From positions 1 to 28,928 of IMG/VR virus record IMGVR_UViG_3300009182_000240: DNA of 28,928 nt; one strand, given 5' to 3'. Source of the stretch: a virus. Below, in pieces: positions 1 through 7,094 of this stretch (positions are counted from its first letter, which is position 1; every line of letters starts with the position of its first letter). Position numbers and translations under genes: made by a program. The notes beneath the pieces were generated by a model. The model worked only from the letters and a program-made list of their open reading frames with translations, ran no database searches and was not told the DNA's origin.

Positions 1-540
1 ATTTGTGCTGGCCACAGTTTCTTGAAGATCAAATGTTGCTCTAACTCCGTCAGCAACATACTGTTTGGTTCCTACAATAAACTGATGTGTTTGATTTTTA
101 AATTGACCTGTAACAACATCAAATGATAAAACTTGTCCGCTTGTTGGACCATTGATCGTTGTGTCAGTTAAACTGTCCAACGACAAGTTATTGATTGTAT
201 TTGAAAAGTTTGAATTAATGACTTGTTGATTTTGTACAATCTCTGTTAATGAATCTATTGCGGCTGGATCAGTGTTGCTGGCAATGTAGTCAATTTGATC
301 TTGTAAATTTTGATCTTGAATATCAACATAGCTGAGTGATGCCAATGCTTCCCAATTGTTACCACTGTAATATTCTGGCTTGACTGATGTTTGATCAAAA
401 CGCACATGCCCTGCCAATGGCAATTGTGGACGTTCACTTTGATTGCCCACTGGGATGGCCAATGCACCCTTGGCTTCAATTGTTAAAACATTTGATGCTG
501 GTTTTAAACTCTCTGTAGAGTGATTGGTCTTAATTGACAT
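1..540 (-). CDS. Tail-fibre/whisker-like structural protein, 3' part missing
   Basis: The reading frame opens at ATG 540 and is still open at base 1, so only about 180 N-terminal residues are visible. Residues 25-60 hold the short module common at the start of phage fibre proteins (AKGALAIPVGN, then HVRFDQ, EYYSGNNWEAL), in which a value is displayed and followed by an aromatic SGNNW turn. A second fibre-type module, SLTDTTINGPTSGQVLSF, follows near residues 117-134. Between them lies a Gln/Asn-rich stretch likely to be coiled coil. The start codon overlaps the stop of the holin-like gene as TAATG, and AGGGA lies a few bases upstream, so the two are translationally coupled. An adhesin or neck-fibre role is inferred from these modules and from the virion-gene context; the receptor-binding end is outside the window. 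Confidence 0.75.
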   Translation of the reverse strand, partial: MSIKTNHSTESLKPASNVLTIEAKGALAIPVGNQSERPQLPLAGHVRFDQTSVKPEYYSGNNWEALASLSYVDIQDQNLQDQIDYIASNTDPAAIDSLTEIVQNQQVINSNFSNTINNLSLDSLTDTTINGPTSGQVLSFDVVTGQFKNQTHQFIVGTKQYVADGVRATFDLQETVASTN

Positions 541-986
541 TAACTTTTCCCTGCAATCTTTTCTTGACTACGACCATAAGCCGCTAAACCTAGTACAGCA
601 CCCATGGCAATATGATACAATCCAGCACCTTGTAGTGTCAATGGACTCCATTGACTTGTTACTTGACCACCTTGTACTGCCTGTAGTATTGACCATAGCA
701 CTGGAAATATAACAAAGTCTGTAGTACAAGTAATCATGTAGATAAATGCCATCATTGGACGCCATTTTGAGTTGATAAAGATGCCAAATTTGTCATCTGT
801 TTCTAATGTGTTTGTAGCACCTTGAACTGCTACTTGTGCGGCAGCGTCTGCTACAGCTTTGGTCTTGGCGGCTTCGTCGGCACTTGACCAACCACCGTTT
901 TGAATTTTATTATCAATACTAGCTTGAGCTCCGCTAGTTAATGGTGTAAATGCACCCGAGTCATTATAATTGTCAAATTTTGGCAT
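540..986 (-). CDS. Holin-like membrane protein
   Basis: A 148-residue protein. The N-terminal 70 residues are polar and Ala/Asp-rich. The second half begins with SKWRPMMAFIYMITCTTDF, the Lys/Trp-Arg-Pro entry into membrane segments typical of three-TM phage/GTA holin families. Two clear hydrophobic segments follow (about residues 77-103 and 121-138), with a charged tail RSQEKIAGKS. Family knowledge suggests a holin, a membrane protein that permeabilises the inner membrane and releases the endolysin at lysis. The start ATG 986 has AGGAGAC at a good distance, and a GGTAAATA late element lies just upstream, so it probably has its own late transcript even though it is downstream of gp23. Function is inferred from topology and family resemblance. 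Confidence 0.7.
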   Translation of the reverse strand: MPKFDNYNDSGAFTPLTSGAQASIDNKIQNGGWSSADEAAKTKAVADAAAQVAVQGATNTLETDDKFGIFINSKWRPMMAFIYMITCTTDFVIFPVLWSILQAVQGGQVTSQWSPLTLQGAGLYHIAMGAVLGLAAYGRSQEKIAGKS

Positions 987-1008
987 AATGCTGTGTCTCC
1001 TAATGCAT

Positions 1009-1016
1009 TATTTACC
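1009..1016 (-). promoter_or_regulatory. Late-type promoter element for the holin-like gene
   Basis: GGTAAATA on the minus strand, close to the T4 late consensus TATAAATA. It lies 22 bases before ATG 986, which leaves room for a short leader carrying AGGAGAC. The same octamer occurs in front of three other late genes in this window. Confidence 0.6.
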
Positions 1017-1022
1017 TTAGGA

Positions 1023-1253
1023 TCACTTTTTTGGACTTAAGAACTCTTGTACTCGAGTGGCCACAGTTGATATAAAATCATCACTTGGCTCAACTGCTTT
1101 CCATTTGCCTACGGGACATTCTTCGGCAGCTATTGTTACTTTTAAATTGACCAAACATCCGCACTGACGGCATTGCTTTGCAGGTCTATAATACCATTCG
1201 CACTTTTGGCAATGACCTGCACGTTCTAATCTAACTGGCATACTTGTAAACAT
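1023..1253 (-). CDS. Small cysteine-rich (zinc-ribbon-like) protein
   Basis: The frame can be extended back to 1352, but that would put it inside the end of gp23 and through the gp23 terminator hairpin (1271-1296). The internal ATG at 1253 is therefore the preferred start (76 residues). The protein has CQKC near residues 15-18 and CRQCGC near residues 28-33, followed by ECPVGKW near residue 50. This Cys pattern is seen in small proteins of T4-type phages and suggests one bound zinc ion. There is no strong ribosome site, so ATG 1241 is an alternative start. Function is unknown; the neighbours are capsid and lysis genes. Confidence 0.7.
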   Translation of the reverse strand: MFTSMPVRLERAGHCQKCEWYYRPAKQCRQCGCLVNLKVTIAAEECPVGKWKAVEPSDDFISTVATRVQEFLSPKK

Positions 1254-1270
1254 ACCATACTTAGCCAATG

Positions 1271-1296
1271 AAAAAGGGCAGTTGCCTGCCCTTTTT
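1271..1296 (-). terminator. Intrinsic terminator after gp23
   Basis: On the minus strand an 11-bp perfect stem (AAAAAGGGCAG pairing with CTGCCCTTTTT) closes a GCAA tetraloop and ends in a run of T. It lies about 30 bases after the gp23 stop. The A-run on the other side could also make it work on the plus strand. Confidence 0.9.
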
Positions 1297-1323
1297 CTGT
1301 TTAACAAACTTCTAACTTTTAGA

Positions 1324-2520
1324 TTAGATGAATGATAAGTTTGCTGCGTCAATAGCGATTGTGTTAACGTAGTCAGCAGCGTTACCTAAAGAAGATGCGC
1401 TGTTTGACAACTCAACGTAGCCATAACGTGTCATGAAGCTAACTGTTGGTTCGAATGTGTTTGGATCTAAAACAACACCAGAGCTCATCAATGGAATGTA
1501 TGGGCAATAGAATGCTGGAGCGTCCATTTCGTTAGCACCTTTGTAACCGATAAGGATCGGAGCTGCATCGCCTGCATAGTGGTTAACGTAAACACGAACT
1601 GAACTGTTTAATGTACCAACGAACTTAGTGTTTGTTGGAGCTTCGAATGTACCTTCTGTTGTACGAGCAAAAGCTGAAGTAGTAGCAGATTGTAGAATTG
1701 TCAATGCTGTTGGAGAAACTACGATGTAGTTACCAGCACCACGACGTGTACGGCTAGCGATGTCGTTAGCAGCACGGTTTACCAATACTGCCAAAGCAGC
1801 GTGTTGGTCACCAACGAAGTTGGCTGTACCAGATACAGCAGCTTGGTCGTATGTACCATAAGCAGAACCAGCCAAGCTGATCAATGAACCGATAACTTCT
1901 TGGTCGATTTCAGCTGTGATTTCTTGTGCCAATGCAGCCATGATTTCAGCTTCAACGTCAACACCGTGGATAGCTTGAGCGTCTTGAGCCGCTTCAAATG
2001 TCCAACGTGCGCTTAACTTACGTGATTTAGCTTCAACAGTCTCTTTCAAGATCTGGATGTTCATCTTCTTACCGCCAGCACCTTCTAAAGTTGCTGTAGC
2101 AGCACCTTTACCACCAGCACCAGAGTACTGAGTAGCAATGCTGAATGGGCTTAATGCTTCGTCGTTAACAACTACGGCTTTGCCGATGTTGCCAGTTGCG
2201 TTACTAGCAGCGTCAGCAGCTTCTGCATAACGTACACGTAATGTGTGAATCTGAGAAACTGGACCTTGCATTGGTTGTACACCAACTAATTCGTTAGCGA
2301 TAGTTGTTGGCATAACGCGACGAATAACAGGTAAAATAACCTTGTTTAAAACTGCAATGTTACCAGAAGCTGTGCCACCGGCTGTTGCTGTTTCTGTCAA
2401 ATACTTCTTAGTATTTTCCAAGCAGACTTCCATAGTAGTCTTGCGTTGACCTTGTAGGCCTTCTGTTAAGGCTTGCTTTGTAGCAGACCAATTTTTGCTT
2501 TCAAATAGAGCTTGTGACAT
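1324..2520 (-). CDS. gp23: Major capsid protein
   Basis: The principal shell protein of the T4-type prolate or isometric head; it assembles around the gp22 scaffold and is trimmed by gp21. At 398 residues it is much shorter than T4 gp23 (521). The N-terminal region includes ATKQALTEG and KYLTETATAGG. The LTE triplets at residues 18-20 and 41-43 fit the (I/L)-x-E cleavage rule of gp21-type proteases, the second being followed by a small-residue-rich stretch as expected at a maturation site. RRVMPTTIANELVGVQPMQGP (about 67-87) is the characteristic gp23 core segment leading into the HK97-fold body. ATG 2520 has AGGAG upstream, and the terminator follows closely. The short length suggests loss of surface insertion domains. 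Confidence 0.96.
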   Translation of the reverse strand: MSQALFESKNWSATKQALTEGLQGQRKTTMEVCLENTKKYLTETATAGGTASGNIAVLNKVILPVIRRVMPTTIANELVGVQPMQGPVSQIHTLRVRYAEAADAASNATGNIGKAVVVNDEALSPFSIATQYSGAGGKGAATATLEGAGGKKMNIQILKETVEAKSRKLSARWTFEAAQDAQAIHGVDVEAEIMAALAQEITAEIDQEVIGSLISLAGSAYGTYDQAAVSGTANFVGDQHAALAVLVNRAANDIASRTRRGAGNYIVVSPTALTILQSATTSAFARTTEGTFEAPTNTKFVGTLNSSVRVYVNHYAGDAAPILIGYKGANEMDAPAFYCPYIPLMSSGVVLDPNTFEPTVSFMTRYGYVELSNSASSLGNAADYVNTIAIDAANLSFI

Positions 2521-2535
2521 TTGTATGTCTCCTAA

Positions 2536-3648
2536 TTAAATCTTAATACCAGCGAGTTTACGAAGTTGTTGAATTGTTTCATCAGCTTCGGCTGGAGCGG
2601 ATTCAACAACTTGCGTTGTCTTATCGCCTGTAACCACAGTCTTCTGTGATTGCTGTCCTTCAACAAGTTGTTTCTTCTCACGACGAACTTCCTCGTTTAA
2701 AACAGATGGCAGGTACTTTTGGAATTGGTCTTTTAGTTTAGCAGTATCTGTGCCTTCTAATAACTCTTCCATAATGCCACGCTTGTCTTTAGACAATGGT
2801 GAGCATAGGTCCTGCATGACGCGAACTCGCTGTGCTTGATCTTCCGCAATGCGCTGACGACGAAGCGACTCGCTAATTTGTTGTTCTTTTTTTGTTAGTG
2901 TTGATTGAGCTTCTGATAGTTTTGTGTTCATTTCAGCTAGTTTACTGTTCAATTCGCTAACGGCTGTACCGTCTGCAAACTTACTGGCCATAAACTCAGC
3001 AGCGAAGGCTTCCATAATCTTACGACCAAAGTTATTTTCTTTGGCTGTACGGATGTCTTCTTTTAATTGTGTTACTTCTTTCTTAAAGGATTCAGCAACC
3101 ATTGTATTGATTTTCTCGCTGGCTTTCTTGATGAAAGTAGCTTTGGCTTCATTGATGGCTGTACGTCCTTCTGCAACTAATTTAACGCGAGCATTAACTA
3201 GTTGCTTGTGGTCTTCGTGCAATTCACTTAGTTCAGAAGTTAGTTTACGCAAAGCAAACTCTTCCAATTGACCAACTGCATCTTTTTGTGACTTACGATC
3301 AGACTTTAGTTCTGCTACTTCTTTTGCCAATGTTTCCATTACAAATTTCTGTAGTAACTTTGCGTCTTCGCTGATCTTGGCAGCATACTTTACACGTTGA
3401 GCCGTGGCTTCTTCGCGTAGAGTTTTTAATTCGGCAGCACCTGCAGAGATTGTATCTTGCATTAGCTTGTCCATTGCTTCAATTAGCTGGCTTTTATCGT
3501 GTTCATAACGACCAGCAAATTCTTCGCGTAACTCAGCTGTAACTGATTCACGGCTTTCGGATAAGTGTTTTTCCCAAGCGGCGTTGATATTCTCACGCAC
3601 CTCTTCGGATAAAACTACTGAACCTAACATTTCTGTAAATTGTGTCAT
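2536..3648 (-). CDS. gp22: Prohead core scaffold protein
   Basis: A 370-residue, highly charged, almost entirely helical protein. Long Glu/Lys/Ala-rich stretches with heptad character (about residues 20-300) mark coiled coils, as in T4 gp22, the internal scaffold that is later digested by gp21. The C-terminal end, ADETIQQLRKLAGIKI, resembles the conserved tail of gp22 proteins that contacts the shell. Position between gp21 and gp23 is exactly as in T4. GAGGA precedes ATG 3648, and only 15 bases separate the stop from the gp23 start, so the genes are co-transcribed. Confidence 0.93.
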   Translation of the reverse strand: MTQFTEMLGSVVLSEEVRENINAAWEKHLSESRESVTAELREEFAGRYEHDKSQLIEAMDKLMQDTISAGAAELKTLREEATAQRVKYAAKISEDAKLLQKFVMETLAKEVAELKSDRKSQKDAVGQLEEFALRKLTSELSELHEDHKQLVNARVKLVAEGRTAINEAKATFIKKASEKINTMVAESFKKEVTQLKEDIRTAKENNFGRKIMEAFAAEFMASKFADGTAVSELNSKLAEMNTKLSEAQSTLTKKEQQISESLRRQRIAEDQAQRVRVMQDLCSPLSKDKRGIMEELLEGTDTAKLKDQFQKYLPSVLNEEVRREKKQLVEGQQSQKTVVTGDKTTQVVESAPAEADETIQQLRKLAGIKI

Positions 3649-3663
3649 GTTTTTTCCTCAGAC

Positions 3664-4296
3664 TTATTTCAGATTCTGAATGAATCTACGCATCTCTGCT
3701 TCGAGATGCTTTTGTGCGGACCTATCGTAGGTCGCCGCGTAGGCCACGTCCATCAGGGCGGCACGTCTACGACTGCCCATTACTCGTTCATAAATTGCTG
3801 TTGGGTAGGCTTCAGGTGCGCTGGGTTGTGCAACAACGTCTACTGTAACGATTTCAAAGTCAGAAACTTTGCCGCTTTCAGTTACGTTGCCGGATCCACG
3901 GCTGCTAACGCCTAACTTAACACCACTTTCAAGTAATGTCTTAATAATGTTTCCCATTGGAGTAGGGATAAGTTTTAACTTACCATAACCGTTTTCACCT
4001 TCCATCCACATGTCAGTAATCATATGACTTACTCGGTCAATGTTTACTTGCAAATCATCTGGGTGGTCAGCTTCTCCTAATACTGAAAAACCTTGTTCTA
4101 GTCTAGACTTTATGCTCTCTACTGCACGGCTAATTTCATTTACAGGGTAAACACGACCGTTATGGTTTTGTTGTGCCCCTTGAATAAAAATACCCTTCAT
4201 GTAGAGATCTTTACCGCCACCGGCTGACTCTTTTGACTCAATGACCAAATTGGCCTGATCAAAACTTAAATGTTCGCGTAGTGGCTGTACTTGCAT
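3664..4296 (-). CDS. gp21: Prohead core protein protease
   Basis: A serine protease that processes the scaffold and the N-terminus of the capsid protein during head maturation. The 210 residues match T4 gp21 (212) in length. Key motifs are visible: NHNGRVYP (44-51), GEADHPDD with the likely catalytic His78, GVSSRGSG with the likely catalytic Ser at 131/132, and the conserved TVDVVAQPSAP segment (151-161). These follow the herpesvirus-assemblin-like fold of phage prohead proteases. The basic, helical C-terminus (176-210) may anchor it in the core. It sits between the acidic core protein (7-base gap) and gp22 (15-base gap). Confidence 0.96.
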   Translation of the reverse strand: MQVQPLREHLSFDQANLVIESKESAGGGKDLYMKGIFIQGAQQNHNGRVYPVNEISRAVESIKSRLEQGFSVLGEADHPDDLQVNIDRVSHMITDMWMEGENGYGKLKLIPTPMGNIIKTLLESGVKLGVSSRGSGNVTESGKVSDFEIVTVDVVAQPSAPEAYPTAIYERVMGSRRRAALMDVAYAATYDRSAQKHLEAEMRRFIQNLK

Positions 4297-4302
4297 GATG
4301 GG

Positions 4303-5007
4303 TTAAGCCTTTGTTGAAACTTTGCTGAGGTTAGGCTTAGTTGTACCGCCCATGTCTTGTGCTTTTGGAGCACTGGCTGGAGTTGTACCACTTGCTACAC
4401 CGCTAGCTGAACTTGCACCAATTTTAACTGCTGGACGAGCACCCATTGGGTTCTTGCCTGCAACTGGACTGCGTTTTTCGTCAGCTTTGTCGCTGTTGTC
4501 TGGCTTAGAAACTGCTGATAGTTCTGCTGATTCTTCAATGCTTTCTGGCATTTCTTCTTCAGCTTCCATATCGCCCATTTCTTCTTCTGCGCCCATTTCT
4601 TCTTCACCGGCGCCAGAAACCATCTCTTCAAATTCTGCTTTTAATTTTGCTAATGCGGATTCAACATCCATCATAGCGTCTGCAACGTCAGCAGCATCAG
4701 CATCAACTGCTTCTGCTTCTTCACCTGCGCCTAATTCAGCTTCTAGGTCGTCTGTTGCAACTGGCTCGTCAGCACCCATTTCTGGGGCGATATCATCGCC
4801 TTCTTCTGTTAAGTCGGCTTCAACTTCGTCAATTGAACCTTCTAAATCTGTTGTGTCTTCGTCTTCGAAGGCAATATCATCAGCCATAATGTCCTCATAG
4901 ACTTTACGGCCAATACCTACATAGTAGTCGTGTAACAATGCGCTAGCTTGATCTTCTTCTTTATTAAGAAGGTGAGCTAATGCCTGTTCTAAGATTGATT
5001 TACTCAT
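4303..5007 (-). CDS. Acidic prohead core protein (gp67-like)
   Basis: A 234-residue protein. The N-terminal motif, ALAHLLNKEEDQASALLHDYYVGIGRKVYE, is a short helical repeat like that in gp67-type core proteins of T4-like phages. A very acidic tract follows (about 45-155, dominated by Glu/Asp/Ala, including repeats of EEEMGDMEAEEEM type), then a Ser/Ala/Gly/Lys linker to the end. T4 codes its small acidic core proteins gp67 and gp68 at this place between genes 20 and 21, and they are packed in the scaffold and cleaved by gp21. Length and tail differ from T4, so one-to-one orthology is uncertain. AAGGAG lies before ATG 5007. Confidence 0.72.
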   Translation of the reverse strand: MSKSILEQALAHLLNKEEDQASALLHDYYVGIGRKVYEDIMADDIAFEDEDTTDLEGSIDEVEADLTEEGDDIAPEMGADEPVATDDLEAELGAGEEAEAVDADAADVADAMMDVESALAKLKAEFEEMVSGAGEEEMGAEEEMGDMEAEEEMPESIEESAELSAVSKPDNSDKADEKRSPVAGKNPMGARPAVKIGASSASGVASGTTPASAPKAQDMGGTTKPNLSKVSTKA

Positions 5008-5032
5008 TTATTTCTCCTTGCGCTAAGGGGAA

Positions 5033-5051
5033 GTGTATTATTTGAATACAC
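5033..5051. repeat. Short inverted repeat in the gap before the acidic core gene
   Basis: GTGTATT and AATACAC pair over a 5-base loop (7-bp stem). It lies 26 bases upstream of ATG 5007 in the only sizeable gap of the capsid block (5008-5152). It could be part of a promoter or operator, or an mRNA 5' hairpin. No GGTAAATA element is seen in this gap. Confidence 0.4.
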
Positions 5052-5098
5052 CGTACCAATAACTACTTACTAATGACGCAGGGGAATATAGCGAATAT

Positions 5099-5125
5099 GG
5101 CGGAAAAACAGGAGTTTTTCCCGCC
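5099..5125. terminator. Strong hairpin after the small core gene (weak terminator?)
   Basis: GGCGG-AAAAAC pairs with GTTTTT-CCCGCC with one bulged C and a 4-base loop. It lies 28 bases beyond the stop of the 68-residue gene on the minus strand. No T-run follows, so termination may be partial, lowering or protecting expression of the downstream scaffold and capsid genes. An RNA-stability hairpin is an equal alternative. Confidence 0.5.
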
Positions 5126-5152
5126 ACAACGTAATAAAAATGTAACTTAGTA

Positions 5153-5359
5153 TTAGACTGGAGCTGGTCTAGCGTACATTTTTTTAACTAAATCTAAACG
5201 CTGGGATTCTTCATACTTGCGTAGATCTCGAAGTTTTCTCAAACGATTCACATGCTCTAATGTCAAACGTTTTCGACGCATGTCACCATAAAAGGCCACA
5301 TCCGGGTCAATTTCTGATTCAATTTCATCTTCAATTTCTAGTAGGTCGTTAAATCTCAT
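5153..5359 (-). CDS. Small prohead-core-type protein (68 aa)
   Basis: The frame extends upstream into the end of gp20, but the sensible start is ATG 5359, giving MRFNDLLEIEDEIESEIDPD. The first 20 residues are acidic, and the rest is strongly basic and helical (RRKRLTLEHVNRLRKLRDLRKYEE, then DLVKKMY). It occupies the slot of the T4 core genes 67/68, just after the portal gene. Small acidic/basic proteins here are scaffold components in T4, so a core or portal-associated role is inferred from position and composition only. Confidence 0.68.
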   Translation of the reverse strand: MRFNDLLEIEDEIESEIDPDVAFYGDMRRKRLTLEHVNRLRKLRDLRKYEESQRLDLVKKMYARPAPV

Positions 5360-5384
5360 ACTCTTACTTATTAAAAAGTGAAAC

Positions 5385-7070
5385 TTATGCGGCCGGTGGT
5401 GTTGGTGGGACTGGACTTTCTGCTCCGCCTTCTGCGCCAGCAACGGGCTCTCCGCCACCTTCAGCTTCTAGGTTTTCAAGACCAGCACCAAGATCTAAGT
5501 CGCTTTCACCGGGCCCTTTAAGTCCTGTTGCCCCAAACCCTGCTGCTTCATCACCACTGGTGGCCATTGCATCTGCACCTGTGTTTTCTTCTTTCCACAT
5601 GCGTTCGTTTTCTAATATTTCGTCTTCTGTTAAGCCCAAGAATTTTTTCAATTTAAAACGATGTGCTAGATATGGGATTTCGCTTAGTTGTGTGAATACA
5701 GCTGAACGTGCATTGTTGATTTCAATTTCGCGGTAATCTGAGAAGTTTTGTGGTTCTAAGAAGTCCAAATCAAAATCAGAACTGTCAATATTAATGCCAC
5801 GTTGCTTCATAAAGACTTTGAACTCTCGATCAATCATTGGAGCAATAAGTCCTTGTAAACGTCTGCAATAACGATTGAAACGGAACTCTTGAATCAATGC
5901 TGTGCCCATGCGTCCGTCTGTAAACTGTGCGGCACTGTCATCTGGACCTGTAGGCAAGTAACTGCTGGGAATACGTAAGCCACGAAGCATTTTGTTTGTA
6001 AAATACTTCAAGTCGTCAATCTCGCCTAGACCAGTGCCGCCAGGTAGTGTTTCAACTTTACTGCCACGGCCGTCTGCTGTTTGAGCAAAGAAGAAGTCTT
6101 CCATGATACTCAATGGGTTATAGCTGGCATCAACTGCATTTGCTCCGCCGTTGCGAGTGGGAATACGTCTTTGGTGGATTTCATTTTTGACACGTTCAAC
6201 AAAGGCCATGGCCTGGTGAGCTGGCAAGTTGCCTGTGTCAATATAAAATACTCTACGTTCTGGCGCACGTTGTACACGATAGATAATAACAGAGTCTTCA
6301 AGCATTTCTTTTTGCTTGTATACTTTAAACACGCTGTCAAGAATACTTGGACCAAATGGCCAACTTGAATCTAAACCTTCGTTTAGACTGATGTGAATTA
6401 CATCTTTGGCATCAATGGCCACTTCGCCGCCTTGTTGTCCGGGTTTAGAATATGTGTTTGATTGTGAGAATGGTCCAGCTGCGTTGGTTACCGCAGCGCC
6501 TGGCAATGTTTGCACATTGTCAATGGGTTGTGTTGCAACCTTAGATGCCAAGTTAGGATGAATATTTGAAATCACGTATTGTTCAACAGCGCGGCCTTCG
6601 GCTTCATTGATAACTGCACGTTTTACATCAATTGGATTTACCCAATACAGTTCAAATGTTTCTGGATCACGAAGGAAGAAATGGTCACCGTATTTGATTG
6701 CTGAACGGAATGTACGAAACACACGTTGATCCATTTTGTTAATGGCGCACCACTTTTTAAGTGCTTCATTGACCACTTTGCTTTCACTGTCAGTTGGATC
6801 TTCTTTCCATATAACACGAAATGGCAAGTTTGTTTCTGTGTCTGCTTGAGTACAGAATTCAGCAATGGTGTCCAATGCAGCATTGACTTCACTGTCAATG
6901 TCCATTTGATCATACTGAGTATATCGCTCAGTACGGTTTGGTTGCCCAGTATAAACTTCTTGTAACCAAGAAGCAAACTTGGCAGACGTTGCTGATGCAC
7001 CGCCTCGTTGGCCCGCTGAAGTTTTTTCAACTTCCGGATCCCAAATTTTAAAGTGTTTTCGCCATGACAT
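5385..7070 (-). CDS. gp20: Portal vertex protein
   Basis: The dodecameric portal at the head vertex: initiator of head assembly, DNA channel, and docking site for terminase and neck. The 561 residues are close to T4 gp20 (524). Recognisable gp20 segments include RYTQYDQMDIDSEVNAALDTIAEFCTQAD (near 50-78), IKYGDHFFLRDPET (near 124-137), LNEGLDSSWPFGPSILDSVF, YRVQRAPERRVFYIDTGNLP and RIPSSYLPTGPDDSAAQF. The C-terminal 60 residues are Gly/Ala/Glu/Pro-rich and probably disordered. The gap to the tape-measure gene is 24 bases, so they share a transcript. No clear ribosome site precedes ATG 7070. Confidence 0.97.
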   Translation of the reverse strand: MSWRKHFKIWDPEVEKTSAGQRGGASATSAKFASWLQEVYTGQPNRTERYTQYDQMDIDSEVNAALDTIAEFCTQADTETNLPFRVIWKEDPTDSESKVVNEALKKWCAINKMDQRVFRTFRSAIKYGDHFFLRDPETFELYWVNPIDVKRAVINEAEGRAVEQYVISNIHPNLASKVATQPIDNVQTLPGAAVTNAAGPFSQSNTYSKPGQQGGEVAIDAKDVIHISLNEGLDSSWPFGPSILDSVFKVYKQKEMLEDSVIIYRVQRAPERRVFYIDTGNLPAHQAMAFVERVKNEIHQRRIPTRNGGANAVDASYNPLSIMEDFFFAQTADGRGSKVETLPGGTGLGEIDDLKYFTNKMLRGLRIPSSYLPTGPDDSAAQFTDGRMGTALIQEFRFNRYCRRLQGLIAPMIDREFKVFMKQRGINIDSSDFDLDFLEPQNFSDYREIEINNARSAVFTQLSEIPYLAHRFKLKKFLGLTEDEILENERMWKEENTGADAMATSGDEAAGFGATGLKGPGESDLDLGAGLENLEAEGGGEPVAGAEGGAESPVPPTPPAA

Positions 7071-7094
7071 AATGTGTTTACTTATCGTATATTA

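Noticed and set aside
1254-1352. N-terminal extension of the cysteine-rich protein back to 1352
   Set aside because: It would translate the gp23 terminator hairpin and overlap the end of gp23; ATG 1253 is more sensible.
4322-4900. 192-residue plus-strand open frame opposite the acidic core gene
   Set aside because: Low-complexity Ser/Ala sequence caused by the Glu/Asp/Ala codons on the real strand.
5360-5458. N-terminal extension of the 68-residue core protein
   Set aside because: It overlaps the gp20 C-terminus in another frame; the extension (Gln/His-rich) looks like noise.
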